DNA of 64,000 bases from Flagellimonas hadalis (GTDB lineage Bacteria > Bacteroidota > Bacteroidia > Flavobacteriales > Flavobacteriaceae), in assembly GCF_007785775.2 (NCBI RefSeq), contig NZ_VNIK02000002.1, positions 124,001-188,000 of the forward strand, in the 5' to 3' direction. The translations under genes and the position numbers were made by a program. Below the pieces are notes generated by a model that did no database searches, had not been told where the DNA came from, and saw nothing but the letters and a program-made list of their open reading frames with translations. Below, piece by piece: positions 53,031 to 62,284 of this stretch. Every line of letters begins with the position of its first letter. Within the stretch, counting starts at the first letter, position 1.

Positions 53031-54821
53031 ATGTCCAACCCACCATCCATCAATGTACAGATAAGCACCTTGCCCGATAACCCCGGGGTGTACCAGTTTT
53101 ATGATGCTGCAGGGAAAATTCTATATGTGGGCAAGGCCAAGAACCTTAAAAAGAGGGTGTCGTCCTATTTCAACAAGAAACAGGAGTATGGCAAGACCCG
53201 GGTGTTGGTAAAAAAGATCCATACCATAAAACATATTGTGGTCTCTACGGAGTCGGATGCCCTTTTGTTGGAGAACAATCTCATCAAAAAACTGTTGCCG
53301 CGCTACAATGTGCTGCTCAAGGATGACAAGTCCTACCCTTGGATCTGCATAAAAAATGAACGCTTTCCGAGAATTTTCCCCACACGTAAACTCATCAAGG
53401 ACGGATCGGAATATTATGGTCCCTACACCAGCATGAAAACGGTGAGGACCCTTTTGGAACTCGTGAAAAGTCTTTATCCCCTCCGGACCTGCAACTATGA
53501 CCTTTCCGAAGAAAAGATCGAGGCCGGCAAGTATAAGGTATGTCTGGAATACCACTTGGGCAACTGTTTGGGCCCTTGTGAAGGGCTTCAAGGGGAGAAG
53601 GAATACAACGGCCAGATAGAGGACATCCGGCAGATCATCAAAGGAAATCTGAAGAGTTCCCTGCATTCGTTCCGGCAGCAGATGAAGGAACTGGCCGACA
53701 AAATGGAATTTGAAAAGGCACAGCGGGTAAAGGACAAGATAGATATTCTGGAAAATTACCAAGCGAAGTCCACGGTGGTGAACCCCAAGATCAACAATGT
53801 GGATGTCTTTTCCATTATTTCGGATGAGACCCATGCCTATGTGAACTTCTTGCAATTATCACACGGGGCCATCATCAGGTCGCACACCCTGGAGATCAAA
53901 AAGAAATTGGATGAGACGGACGAGGAACTCCTCCAATTGGCCATTACCGAGATCCGACAACGGTTCCATTCCCGGACGAAGGAAATCTACCTGCCGTTCC
54001 CTGTGACGGTGGAGGAAGATGTGAAGGTCACCTTGCCCAAATTGGGCGACAAGCGCAGGATCTTGGAACTGTCCGAGCGTAATGCCCGTTTCTACAGACA
54101 GGACAAGATGAAACAGATCAAGATCACCGATCCGGACAGGCATACCAAACGAATCATGGCCCAGATGAAGGCTGACCTTCGGCTTTCGGTGGAACCCACC
54201 CATATTGAATGTTTTGACAATTCCAACATCCAGGGAAGCAACCCTGTGGCCGCCTGTGTTGTCTTTAAGGACGGTAAGCCGTCCAAGAAGGACTATAGGC
54301 ATTTCAACATCAAGACCGTGGAGGGCCCTGACGATTTTGCAAGCATGGAAGAAGTGGTTTTCAGAAGGTACAAAAGATTGCTCAACGAGGATGAACCCCT
54401 GCCCCAACTGATAGTGATCGATGGAGGGAAAGGGCAATTGTCGTCGGCCCTCAAAAGTTTGGAAGCCTTGGATCTTCGAGGAAAGATAGCCATCATTGGC
54501 ATTGCCAAAAGGTTGGAGGAGATCTATTTTCCCGAAGACCCCGTACCTTTATATCTGGACAAGAGGTCGGAAACATTGAAGATCATCCAACAATTGCGGA
54601 ACGAGGCCCACAGGTTCGGGATCACGCACCACAGGAACAAGCGGAGCAAGGGAGCCATAGGCACTGAGCTGGTGGGCATTGAGGGAATCGGGGAGAAAAC
54701 GGCGGAACAACTGCTGAAGAGTTTCAAATCCGTAAAGCGGATAAAAGAAGCCTCTGTGGAGAGCCTCGCGGAATCTGTGGGGATGGCAAAGGCAAAAAAA
54801 ATTTATAAATCCTTTCATTAG
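53031..54821 (+). CDS. uvrC: Excinuclease ABC subunit C
   Basis: Nucleotide-excision repair nuclease of 596 residues, cutting on both sides of a lesion after recruitment by UvrB. The N-terminal GIY-YIG domain starts NPGVYQFYDAAGKILYVGKAKNL (about 18-40). A UVR motif lies near 205-240, the RNase H-like C-terminal nuclease shows IECFDNSNIQG and VIDGGKGQL, and a helix-hairpin-helix pair ends the protein (GIEGIGEKTAEQLLKSF). It is followed after 6 bases by the patatin gene. Confidence 0.95.
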   Translation: MSNPPSINVQISTLPDNPGVYQFYDAAGKILYVGKAKNLKKRVSSYFNKKQEYGKTRVLVKKIHTIKHIVVSTESDALLLENNLIKKLLPRYNVLLKDDKSYPWICIKNERFPRIFPTRKLIKDGSEYYGPYTSMKTVRTLLELVKSLYPLRTCNYDLSEEKIEAGKYKVCLEYHLGNCLGPCEGLQGEKEYNGQIEDIRQIIKGNLKSSLHSFRQQMKELADKMEFEKAQRVKDKIDILENYQAKSTVVNPKINNVDVFSIISDETHAYVNFLQLSHGAIIRSHTLEIKKKLDETDEELLQLAITEIRQRFHSRTKEIYLPFPVTVEEDVKVTLPKLGDKRRILELSERNARFYRQDKMKQIKITDPDRHTKRIMAQMKADLRLSVEPTHIECFDNSNIQGSNPVAACVVFKDGKPSKKDYRHFNIKTVEGPDDFASMEEVVFRRYKRLLNEDEPLPQLIVIDGGKGQLSSALKSLEALDLRGKIAIIGIAKRLEEIYFPEDPVPLYLDKRSETLKIIQQLRNEAHRFGITHHRNKRSKGAIGTELVGIEGIGEKTAEQLLKSFKSVKRIKEASVESLAESVGMAKAKKIYKSFH

Positions 54822-54827
54822 TGAACC

Positions 54828-57089
54828 ATGCACAATAAGCGTATAAAGATCACCTTGGTGTTTGTTTTGTTGGGCCTTCTGGGGATGGCCCAAGACCAGA
54901 GCAACGACCCGCCCCCCAAAGTGGGACTTGTGCTAAGTGGGGGCGGCGCGAAGGGTTTGGCCCACATCGGGGCACTGAAGGTCATCGAGGAGGCCGGGGT
55001 GAAAGTGGATTATATTGGAGGGACCAGCATGGGGGCCATAGTCGGGGCGCTCTATGCATCGGGATATTCTGCCAAGGAGCTGGACTCCATTTTCAGGGTG
55101 ACGGACTTTACGGAGCTTATCCAGGACAATGTGCCCAGGGGAGCCAAGACTTTCTACGAAAAGGAAAATTCGGAGAAATATGCACTTAGCCTACCGTTCA
55201 CCAATTTTAAGGTGAGCTTTCCCCAGGCCATTTCCGGAGGGCAAAACATCTATAATGAACTGGTTCGGTTGCTCTTCCATGTCAAGGATGTGAACGATTT
55301 CAATAAACTGCCGATTCCGTTTCTCTGCATGGCCACCAACGTGGAGACCGGTGAGCAGGTATTGTTGGACCACGGCTATCTTCCCGAAGCCATTGTGGCA
55401 AGTGGCACCTTCCCGTCCCTTTTTGAACCTTCGGAAATAGAAGAGGCCATTTTGATCGATGGTGGGGTGGTGAACAATTATCCCATAGAAAGGGTCAGGG
55501 CCATGGGCGCAGACTTTATCATTGGGGTGGACGTGCAGCACGATCTGGCCACACGCGAATCCCTCTCCTCGGCCACAGAGATATTGTTGCAGATCAACAA
55601 CTATCGCACGGTGAACGACATGAAGAAGAAATCGGAAGAAACAGACATCTACATCAGGCCGGCCATCGATGAATTCTCTGTGATCGATTTTGGTCGGAGC
55701 AAGGATATTGTCAAGAGCGGGGAGGAGGCGGCCAAGGCCAAAATAGAGGAGTTAAAGAAAATTGCGGAGGCCCAGAAATATGCCCCTGACCCCAGAAAAC
55801 GGATACAGGGAATGGACAGTTTGGTCGTTAATAGAATGATCATAAGGGGGAACGATCAGTACACCAGAGGGTACATCAAGGGGAAATTGAGGTTCAATCT
55901 GGCCGAGAAAATTGCATTTGACGACCTAAAGCAGGGAATCAACAACCTTTCGGCTACCGGAAACTTCAGGGCCATCAGATATGAACTGGTGTCCAATGGC
56001 TTGGGCACGGACCTGATCTTGAAATTGAAGGAGAACCCCACCAAGATGTTCATCAAAATGTCCGCACACTATGATGACCTCTATAAAAGTGCGGCACTCA
56101 TCAACCTGACCAAGAAGAATTTTTTGATGAAGGACGATGTGGCCTCTTTTGATTTTATCCTCGGTGACCACATTCGGTACAACATGCAGTATTATCTGGA
56201 CAAAGGCTACTATTGGAGTTTAGGGATCAATTCCAAGTTCACGGACTTTGATTCGGAAATCGACTTTTCCCTGATCCAGGGAAATTTTAACGTGCCTACC
56301 GACCCCAACATCCGCACAATCAGTCTTGATGTCACCGATCTGACCAATCAGATCTATTTACAGACGGTGCTACGGGAAGAATTTGCCTTTACCATAGGTG
56401 CGGAGCACAAACTCTTGAAGTATAGTACAAGGACGCTCAACCAGTTGGGGGAGGACCTTGAGGCGACACCCACCTCGGAGAGGACCTATTTTGAAAATTC
56501 CAATTATTTCAGTGGTTTTGGGAAGATTACCTTGGACACTTATGATGACAAATATTTCCCCACAAAGGGACTGCTTTTCGATAGCGATTACCACGTTTAC
56601 CTGTTCTCTTCGGATTTCAATGACAATTTCAGGGAGTTTTCCATTGCCAAGGGCCGCTTGGGCACCGTGATTCCCTTGGTGAACAGACTGATTCTGAACG
56701 TTGAAGCATCGGGCGGCGTAAAACTGGGTACCTCCGAGGTGACTTCCTTTGATTTTGTGCTGGGAGGTTTCGGGAATGATTTTGTGAACAATTTTGTGCC
56801 CTTTTTCGGATATGATTTTTTAAGCATACCCGGGAACAGTTTTGTGAAGGCATTCGGCAGATTGGACTATAACTTTGCACCCAAGAACCATATCCTTTTC
56901 TCGGCCAATTTTGCCAATGTCGCGGATGATCTTTTTAGGACCGGGGACTGGTTCACCCAACCCAATTATTCCGGTTATGGATTGGGCTATGGGTTTGAGT
57001 CGTTTTTGGGTCCGGTACAGGTTTACTATTCGTGGTCGCCAGAGATAAAAAATGACAGTATTTTCTTTAGTGTGGGATTTTGGTTCTAG
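54828..57089 (+). CDS. Patatin-like phospholipase fused to outer-membrane barrel
   Basis: Protein of 753 residues. A signal peptide (ending GMAQ) is followed by a patatin domain (about 30-280) with oxyanion GGGAKG, nucleophile in GGTSMG and the catalytic aspartate in LIDGGVV. Then comes a POTRA-like segment (about 325-410) and a C-terminal beta-barrel of about 340 residues ending VGFWF, as in BamA relatives. This is the PlpD-type autotransporter layout, which puts the lipase in the periplasm or at the surface. It starts 6 bases after uvrC. Confidence 0.88.
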   Translation: MHNKRIKITLVFVLLGLLGMAQDQSNDPPPKVGLVLSGGGAKGLAHIGALKVIEEAGVKVDYIGGTSMGAIVGALYASGYSAKELDSIFRVTDFTELIQDNVPRGAKTFYEKENSEKYALSLPFTNFKVSFPQAISGGQNIYNELVRLLFHVKDVNDFNKLPIPFLCMATNVETGEQVLLDHGYLPEAIVASGTFPSLFEPSEIEEAILIDGGVVNNYPIERVRAMGADFIIGVDVQHDLATRESLSSATEILLQINNYRTVNDMKKKSEETDIYIRPAIDEFSVIDFGRSKDIVKSGEEAAKAKIEELKKIAEAQKYAPDPRKRIQGMDSLVVNRMIIRGNDQYTRGYIKGKLRFNLAEKIAFDDLKQGINNLSATGNFRAIRYELVSNGLGTDLILKLKENPTKMFIKMSAHYDDLYKSAALINLTKKNFLMKDDVASFDFILGDHIRYNMQYYLDKGYYWSLGINSKFTDFDSEIDFSLIQGNFNVPTDPNIRTISLDVTDLTNQIYLQTVLREEFAFTIGAEHKLLKYSTRTLNQLGEDLEATPTSERTYFENSNYFSGFGKITLDTYDDKYFPTKGLLFDSDYHVYLFSSDFNDNFREFSIAKGRLGTVIPLVNRLILNVEASGGVKLGTSEVTSFDFVLGGFGNDFVNNFVPFFGYDFLSIPGNSFVKAFGRLDYNFAPKNHILFSANFANVADDLFRTGDWFTQPNYSGYGLGYGFESFLGPVQVYYSWSPEIKNDSIFFSVGFWF

Positions 57090-57215
57090 TGTTAAGAATT
57101 TATCAAAACCCCCAATATTCTTAATATTTTGTCAAAAAAATAGTCTTTGGCCATCAAAAAAGGAGGAGTATAGTTAAAGTCCGTTAAAAACTCATTTTCC
57201 TACAAAAGCTTGGCG

Positions 57216-57330
57216 TATATTTGTTCCCGATAAGGGGTGGTTCCCTTATAACTTTAAGTATTGGTTTTTCATAATTTAAAGTTTGGTTGGTTATTTAGGA
57301 AAAGCCCAGTTTTAAGACTGGGCTTTTTTT
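57216..57330 (+). ncRNA. Candidate structured small RNA
   Basis: This stretch has its own start and end signals. A perfect TATATTTG -7 box lies at 57216-57223. After it come hairpin 1 (ATAAGGG 57230-57236 with CCCTTAT 57243-57249), hairpin 2 (ACTTTAA 57251-57257 with TTAAAGT 57276-57282), the motif TTTGGTTGGTTATTTAG (57282-57298) and a terminator (57301-57310 with 57317-57326, then T). The predicted RNA is about 100 bases. No coding frame covers it. It is in the 335-base gap between the patatin and DUF3108 genes; the first 120 bases of that gap hold nothing recognisable. Confidence 0.55.
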
Positions 57331-57331
57331 G
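57301..57331 (+). terminator. Terminator of the candidate sRNA
   Basis: A 10-bp perfect stem (AAAGCCCAGT, ACTGGGCTTT) with a TTTAAG loop is followed by a T tract. It lies about 95 bases before the DUF3108 start, so it ends the upstream transcript rather than that gene's own. Confidence 0.88.
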
Positions 57332-57424
57332 TACATACTATTTTGGAACAAGTTTTGTTTAAGTATATGTAAACCAAATGCCCCGAACACTGATTTTGTT
57401 AATTTTATATCCATAAAAAAACCT

Positions 57425-58204
57425 ATGAAAAAAATACTGCCCCTACTTTTCCTGCTCATGGCCGTCCCTCTGATGGGGCAAAAGTTCCAGCCTGCATTCA
57501 AGTCGGGGGAATGGCTGAAGTTCAGGATACATTATGGCTTGCTCAATGCCAGCTATGCCACGTTGCACCTGAGCTCCGAGACCCTCGACAGCATTCCCGT
57601 GTACCATGTGGTGGGCACTGGGAAGACTACGGGTTTTGCCAGCATATTCTTCAAGGTGGACGACACCTATGAGAGCTATTTTGGCCGCAGGAACGGAAAA
57701 CCCTATAAATTTATCCGTAAGATCGATGAGGGAGGATATACCAAGGACATAGAGATCAACTTTGACTACAACGAGAAAAAGGCCGTCCTAAAGGACCATA
57801 AGAACAGTACTCAAATGGATATTCCCGTACACGACCAGATCCAGGACCTGATCTCAGCTTCCTATTATTTAAGGAACAATTACAATCTGGAGACGTTTGA
57901 AGAAGGACAGTCCATCAATTTGGACATGCTCTTTGACGATGATGGTGTATTCCAGTTCAAATTGAAATATTTGGGAAAAGAAGTCATCAGAACCAAGTTT
58001 GGAAAAGTGGAATGTCTTAAATTTAGGCCTTATGTTCAATCAGGCCGTGTTTTCAAGGAAAAGGAGAGTCTTACCCTTTGGATATCCAATGACTTGAACA
58101 AGATTCCCATCCGGATCAAGGCAGATTTGGCCGTTGGGTCACTGAAAGCGGACTTGGAGGCATATAATGGGTTAAGGAACCAGTTTAAAATTATAATGAA
58201 TTAG
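57425..58204 (+). CDS. DUF3108 domain exported protein
   Basis: Secreted protein of 259 residues from the ATG at 57425, with a signal peptide ending LMGQ. A longer in-frame start at 57329 would overlap the terminator and precede the signal peptide and is rejected. The mature part fits DUF3108: SGEWLKFRIHYGLLNASYATL, YGRR-like YFGRRNGKPYKF and a late GKVECLKFRPYVQSGRVFKEKESLTLWISND in pieces. The family is periplasmic or lipid-transport-associated with unknown function. The tryptophan dioxygenase gene follows after 13 bases. Confidence 0.85.
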   Translation: MKKILPLLFLLMAVPLMGQKFQPAFKSGEWLKFRIHYGLLNASYATLHLSSETLDSIPVYHVVGTGKTTGFASIFFKVDDTYESYFGRRNGKPYKFIRKIDEGGYTKDIEINFDYNEKKAVLKDHKNSTQMDIPVHDQIQDLISASYYLRNNYNLETFEEGQSINLDMLFDDDGVFQFKLKYLGKEVIRTKFGKVECLKFRPYVQSGRVFKEKESLTLWISNDLNKIPIRIKADLAVGSLKADLEAYNGLRNQFKIIMN

Positions 58205-58217
58205 TAGATCGGCATTG

Positions 58218-59195
58218 ATGAAGAATGGTGAAAAAATCCAGTCCCAGATCAACAAACTTGAAGAAAAGTACAAAAATTCGGGCCAGGACCTGAGTTCCTA
58301 TCTGGACGGGCTCCTCTACCAAAGATACCTTACCTATTGGGACTACATCCACCTGGACACCCTTTTGAGCATCCAAGTGCCCCGCACCCACTTCCCCGAT
58401 GAGGAAATCTTCATCATGTACCACCAGATCACGGAGCTCTATTTCAAGCTCATCCTCCATGAACAAAAACAGATTGTGGAGGACAAATCCCAAGATGTTC
58501 CGTTCTTCATAGAAAAAGTGAACAGGACCAACAACTATTTCAAGGCATTGATCTCCTCGTTCAGCATCATGATCAAGGGAATGGAGCGCGAGCAGTTCCT
58601 TCGCTACCGTATGGCCCTGCTCCCGGCCAGTGGTTTCCAGTCCGCCCAATATCGGATGATCGAACTTTACGCGACCCCTTTGGAACACTTGGTGCACCAC
58701 TCAGAGAGGGATTCGTTTTCGTCCCAGGATAGTATTGAGGAGCTTTTTGAACAGATTTATTGGAAAAAAGGAGCGACCGATTTGGCCACGGGGCAAAAAA
58801 CATTGACCTTGAAACAATTCGAGATCCGATACACCCCAAGACTTCTGCGGATAGCCAACCAAGTGAAGGACAATACCATATACCACAAATACCTTCAACT
58901 TCCCGATGCGTCCAAGAACAATGAAGAACTGAAAAAAGCGTTAAAGGAATTGGACCTGAACGCCAATGTGAACTGGCCATTGATGCACATGGGCTCTGCC
59001 TACCGATATTTGGCAAGGGAGGGCAAAGAAGTGGAGGCCACGGGAGGTACCAATTGGAAGGAGTTTTTGCCTCCGAGTTTTCAGAAAATAATATTTTTCC
59101 CAAATTTGTATTCCGAAGAGGAATTGGAGACATGGGGAAAACAATGGGTAGATCATATTTTTAACCCAGCAAATAAAGAATACAAGGAATATTAG
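58218..59195 (+). CDS. Tryptophan 2,3-dioxygenase
   Basis: Haem dioxygenase of 325 residues that opens the tryptophan indole ring to N-formylkynurenine, the first step of the kynurenine route. The family patterns DYIHLDTLLSIQVPRTH, DEEIFIMYHQITELYFKLIL and a later ERDSFSSQDSIEELF are readable. The start is the ATG at 58218; the TTG one codon earlier is not needed. It follows the DUF3108 gene and precedes the M23 peptidase gene by 7 bases. haaO, two or three steps on in the pathway, is at 18442-18984. Confidence 0.93.
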   Translation: MKNGEKIQSQINKLEEKYKNSGQDLSSYLDGLLYQRYLTYWDYIHLDTLLSIQVPRTHFPDEEIFIMYHQITELYFKLILHEQKQIVEDKSQDVPFFIEKVNRTNNYFKALISSFSIMIKGMEREQFLRYRMALLPASGFQSAQYRMIELYATPLEHLVHHSERDSFSSQDSIEELFEQIYWKKGATDLATGQKTLTLKQFEIRYTPRLLRIANQVKDNTIYHKYLQLPDASKNNEELKKALKELDLNANVNWPLMHMGSAYRYLAREGKEVEATGGTNWKEFLPPSFQKIIFFPNLYSEEELETWGKQWVDHIFNPANKEYKEY

Positions 59196-59202
59196 AATAG
59201 TG

Positions 59203-60480
59203 ATGCAAAAATGTATTGGGGCAATCTTGACACTGATGGTACTGGTGTCGTGCAAACAGGCCAAGGAACCGGTCGATGAAGTGGCAATAGTGGAAACGAT
59301 CGAAAAACCTCCCGTCCTGCATTATGGGTTCAATTTGGAGGAGTTCAACGTGGTCCGCGATACCGTAAGATCGGGCGACAGCTTTGGCGAGCTCATGCTC
59401 CGAAACAAAGTGGACTACCCCAAGATTGCTGCCATTTCCGAAAACTACAGGGACACTTTCGATGTACGGAAGATCAAAATTGGCAACCCCTATCTTATCC
59501 TCAAATCCAGGGACACTTCCGAAGTGGCCAAAGTGTTCATCTACCAAGACGACAGGATCAACTATACCGTGGTGGACCTTCGGGACAGTGCCGTGGCCTA
59601 CAAGAGCAAACGAAAAGTGAAATTGGTGGAAAGGGAAGTGGGTGGCATCATCGACAACAACCTTTCCTTGACCATGGACAATTTGGGTGTGGATTACAGC
59701 GTCACCATCGGACTTTCGGAAATCTATGCCTGGACCATCGACTTTTTCAAACTGGAAAAGGGAGACAAATTCAAGGTCATCTTTGATGAGCGATACATCA
59801 ACGACAGCATCTATGCTGGCCGTGGCCGTATAAAAGCAGCCTATTTTGAGCACAAGGGCAGGCCCATTTACGCCTTTCCCTATGTGACCGATTCTGTCAA
59901 CAATATTTTGGACTACTATGATCAGGAGGCCAATAACCTGAGGAGCACTTTCCTTAGGGCGCCGATTAAGTTTGGGTACAGGCTGTCATCAAGGTACAAC
60001 CTAAATCGAAGGATAGCCTATTACGGATACAAAGTGCGTCCCCACAAAGGAACGGACTATGCGGCTCCGATAGGCACACCCATCATTGCCACGGCAGATG
60101 GGACAGTGACCGAATCTACCCGAAGGGGTGGCAACGGAAAATATGTAAAGATCAAACACAACAGCATCTACAGTACCCAATACCTCCATATGAAGGCCCA
60201 GAATGTGAAAAAGGGCGATTTTGTGCGCCAAGGGGACGTCATTGGTTGGATAGGGATGACCGGCAATACGGGAGGCCCCCACGTATGCTATCGTTTTTGG
60301 AAGAACGACAGGCAAGTGGATCCCCTGAGGGAAGAACTCCCCACGGCAGAACCCATTGTCGATTCGCTCCGCACACAATATATGGAACACATAGAGCCCC
60401 TAAGAACACAATTGGACTGCATAGAATTTATGGAACCCGCCCCAGAACCTGAAGAAACCCTCATAACCTATAACCAGTAA
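59203..60480 (+). CDS. M23-family peptidoglycan peptidase, lipoprotein
   Basis: Predicted lipoprotein of 425 residues with lipobox LVSC (cysteine near 17). A long N-terminal part with OapA/LysM-like strands precedes the M23 (LytM) domain at about 270-380. The first zinc motif HKGTD is present (near 281-285) and YLHMKA supplies another histidine, but the usual HLHFE is HVCYRF (near 360), with a cysteine in place of the zinc histidine. Activity against murein crosslinks is therefore likely but not certain. It overlaps pgi by one base (TAATG). The ATG at 59203 is preferred to the GTG one codon earlier. Confidence 0.87.
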   Translation: MQKCIGAILTLMVLVSCKQAKEPVDEVAIVETIEKPPVLHYGFNLEEFNVVRDTVRSGDSFGELMLRNKVDYPKIAAISENYRDTFDVRKIKIGNPYLILKSRDTSEVAKVFIYQDDRINYTVVDLRDSAVAYKSKRKVKLVEREVGGIIDNNLSLTMDNLGVDYSVTIGLSEIYAWTIDFFKLEKGDKFKVIFDERYINDSIYAGRGRIKAAYFEHKGRPIYAFPYVTDSVNNILDYYDQEANNLRSTFLRAPIKFGYRLSSRYNLNRRIAYYGYKVRPHKGTDYAAPIGTPIIATADGTVTESTRRGGNGKYVKIKHNSIYSTQYLHMKAQNVKKGDFVRQGDVIGWIGMTGNTGGPHVCYRFWKNDRQVDPLREELPTAEPIVDSLRTQYMEHIEPLRTQLDCIEFMEPAPEPEETLITYNQ

Positions 60481-62111
60481 TGGCATTACCCAAAATAGAC
60501 CCCACTACCACCAAGGCCTGGAACAAACTTTTAGCGCATTACGAACAACATAAGGACACACAGATAAAAGAACTGTTTGCTGCGGACAAGGACCGCGGTA
60601 AAAACCTGATGCTGTCCTGGAACGATTTTTTGGTGGACTATTCAAAGAATAGGATCACCGAAGAAACCCTGTCGTTGCTTTTTGAGCTTGCCGAAGAGGT
60701 GGGACTGAAAGGGGCCATCAAAAGCTATTTTGAAGGGGACCTTATCAACCAGACCGAAGGAAGGGCCGTACTCCATACTGCCCTTAGGGCAAAAAAAGGG
60801 GACAAAATTTTTGTGGACGGGGAGAACATCGTGGATGAGGTCTTCGAGGTCAGGGAAAAAATCAAATCCTTTTCCGAAGAGGTCATTTCCGGAAAGAGAA
60901 AGGGATTTACGGGCAAGGCCTTTACCGATGTGGTCAATATCGGCATCGGGGGGTCCGACCTTGGACCTGTAATGGTCACCGAGGCCCTGAAATTCTACAA
61001 GAATCATCTTAAGATGCATTTTGTGAGCAATGTGGATGGAGACCACGTACATGAAGTGCTGAAGGAACTCGACCCAGAGACCACCCTTTTTGTGATCGTT
61101 TCCAAAACATTCACCACACAGGAGACCCTAACCAACGCACTTACCATTAAGAAATGGTTTTTGAAGAGTGCCGCTGAGAAAGATGTGGCCCTTCATTTTG
61201 CGGCAGTTTCCACCAATCTGGAAAAAATCGGGGAATTTGGCATTGCCGATGAAAATGTATTCCCCATGTGGGACTGGGTAGGAGGCCGCTTTTCCCTTTG
61301 GAGTGCCGTAGGGCTTTCCATTGCGCTATCCGTGGGATACGAAAATTTCGAGGAATTGTTGGACGGGGCACACGAAATGGACCTTCATTTCAAAGAAATC
61401 CCATTCCAGAAGAACATTCCCGTTGTTTTGGCGCTGATCAGTGTTTGGTACAATAACTTTTTTGGTGCCGAAACGGAAGCCATCATTCCCTATACACAAT
61501 ACCTGCATCGCTTTTCGGCCTATCTGCAACAGGGCATCATGGAGAGCAATGGCAAGAGTGTGGACCGGAACGGGAACAGGGTTTCCCACCAGACCGGGAC
61601 CATTATATGGGGAGAGCCCGGCACCAATTCACAACATGCGTTCTTCCAACTGATCCACCAAGGGACCAAACTGATCCCCACGGATTTTATTGGTTTCAAG
61701 GAATCGCTTTATGGCGATAAGGACCACCACGACAAACTAATGGCCAACTTCTTTGCCCAGACCGAGGCACTGATGAACGGAAAGACTGCGGAAGAGGCCA
61801 AGGCAGAATTGAAAAAGCTTCCCGAAGACCAACTTCAGGCACTTTATCCCTTTAAAGTGTTCGAGGGCAACAAGCCCACCAATACCATCTTGATCAAAAA
61901 ACTCACCCCCAAGAGTTTGGGTGCCCTGATTGCCCTTTACGAGCATAAAATATTCGTTCAGGGCATCGTGTGGAACATCTTCAGTTATGACCAATGGGGG
62001 GTGGAATTGGGAAAACAATTGGCCAATACCATCCTTTCCGAGATGGGGAATTCAGAAATCGGCAAGCACGATAGCTCCACGCTACATCTTCTGCAATTTT
62101 TTAAGGAGTAG
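60480..62111 (+). CDS. pgi: Glucose-6-phosphate isomerase
   Basis: Cytosolic isomerase of 543 residues interconverting glucose-6-phosphate and fructose-6-phosphate. It shows two SIS domains with [13 protein letters not shown] and [13 protein letters not shown] for phosphate binding, the catalytic E in [19 protein letters not shown] and the late lysine region. Its ATG overlaps the M23 peptidase stop, so it is the last gene of that transcript. It would supply the link between fructose-6-phosphate from the fructokinase and glycolysis or glucan synthesis. Confidence 0.95.
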   Translation: MALPKIDPTTTKAWNKLLAHYEQHKDTQIKELFAADKDRGKNLMLSWNDFLVDYSKNRITEETLSLLFELAEEVGLKGAIKSYFEGDLINQTEGRAVLHTALRAKKGDKIFVDGENIVDEVFEVREKIKSFSEEVISGKRKGFTGKAFTDVVNIGIGGSDLGPVMVTEALKFYKNHLKMHFVSNVDGDHVHEVLKELDPETTLFVIVSKTFTTQETLTNALTIKKWFLKSAAEKDVALHFAAVSTNLEKIGEFGIADENVFPMWDWVGGRFSLWSAVGLSIALSVGYENFEELLDGAHEMDLHFKEIPFQKNIPVVLALISVWYNNFFGAETEAIIPYTQYLHRFSAYLQQGIMESNGKSVDRNGNRVSHQTGTIIWGEPGTNSQHAFFQLIHQGTKLIPTDFIGFKESLYGDKDHHDKLMANFFAQTEALMNGKTAEEAKAELKKLPEDQLQALYPFKVFEGNKPTNTILIKKLTPKSLGALIALYEHKIFVQGIVWNIFSYDQWGVELGKQLANTILSEMGNSEIGKHDSSTLHLLQFFKE

Positions 62112-62153
62112 GCTGCGAGGTTCTTATTTGTGAATAAAAACCATAAACAATTG

Positions 62154-62183
62154 TTTGTCAGCTAACTTTGTTTGTTAATTTTG
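62154..62183 (+). promoter_or_regulatory. Flavobacterial promoter of the right-edge TonB receptor
   Basis: TTTG at 62154-62157 and TAATTTTG at 62176-62183 are 18 bases apart, close to the TTTG-N19-TAnnTTTG consensus. A second TAACTTTG at 62163-62170 has no -33 partner. The leader to the ATG at 62285 would be about 95 bases. Confidence 0.6.
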
Positions 62184-62284
62184 TGTTAATCAAAACGTTC
62201 TTTTTTAACCTTGGCTTAATCGCGGTGTGTCAAAAATAAATCACATTTGCAGGGCTAATTAATTACTTAAAAACACTGAATTAA

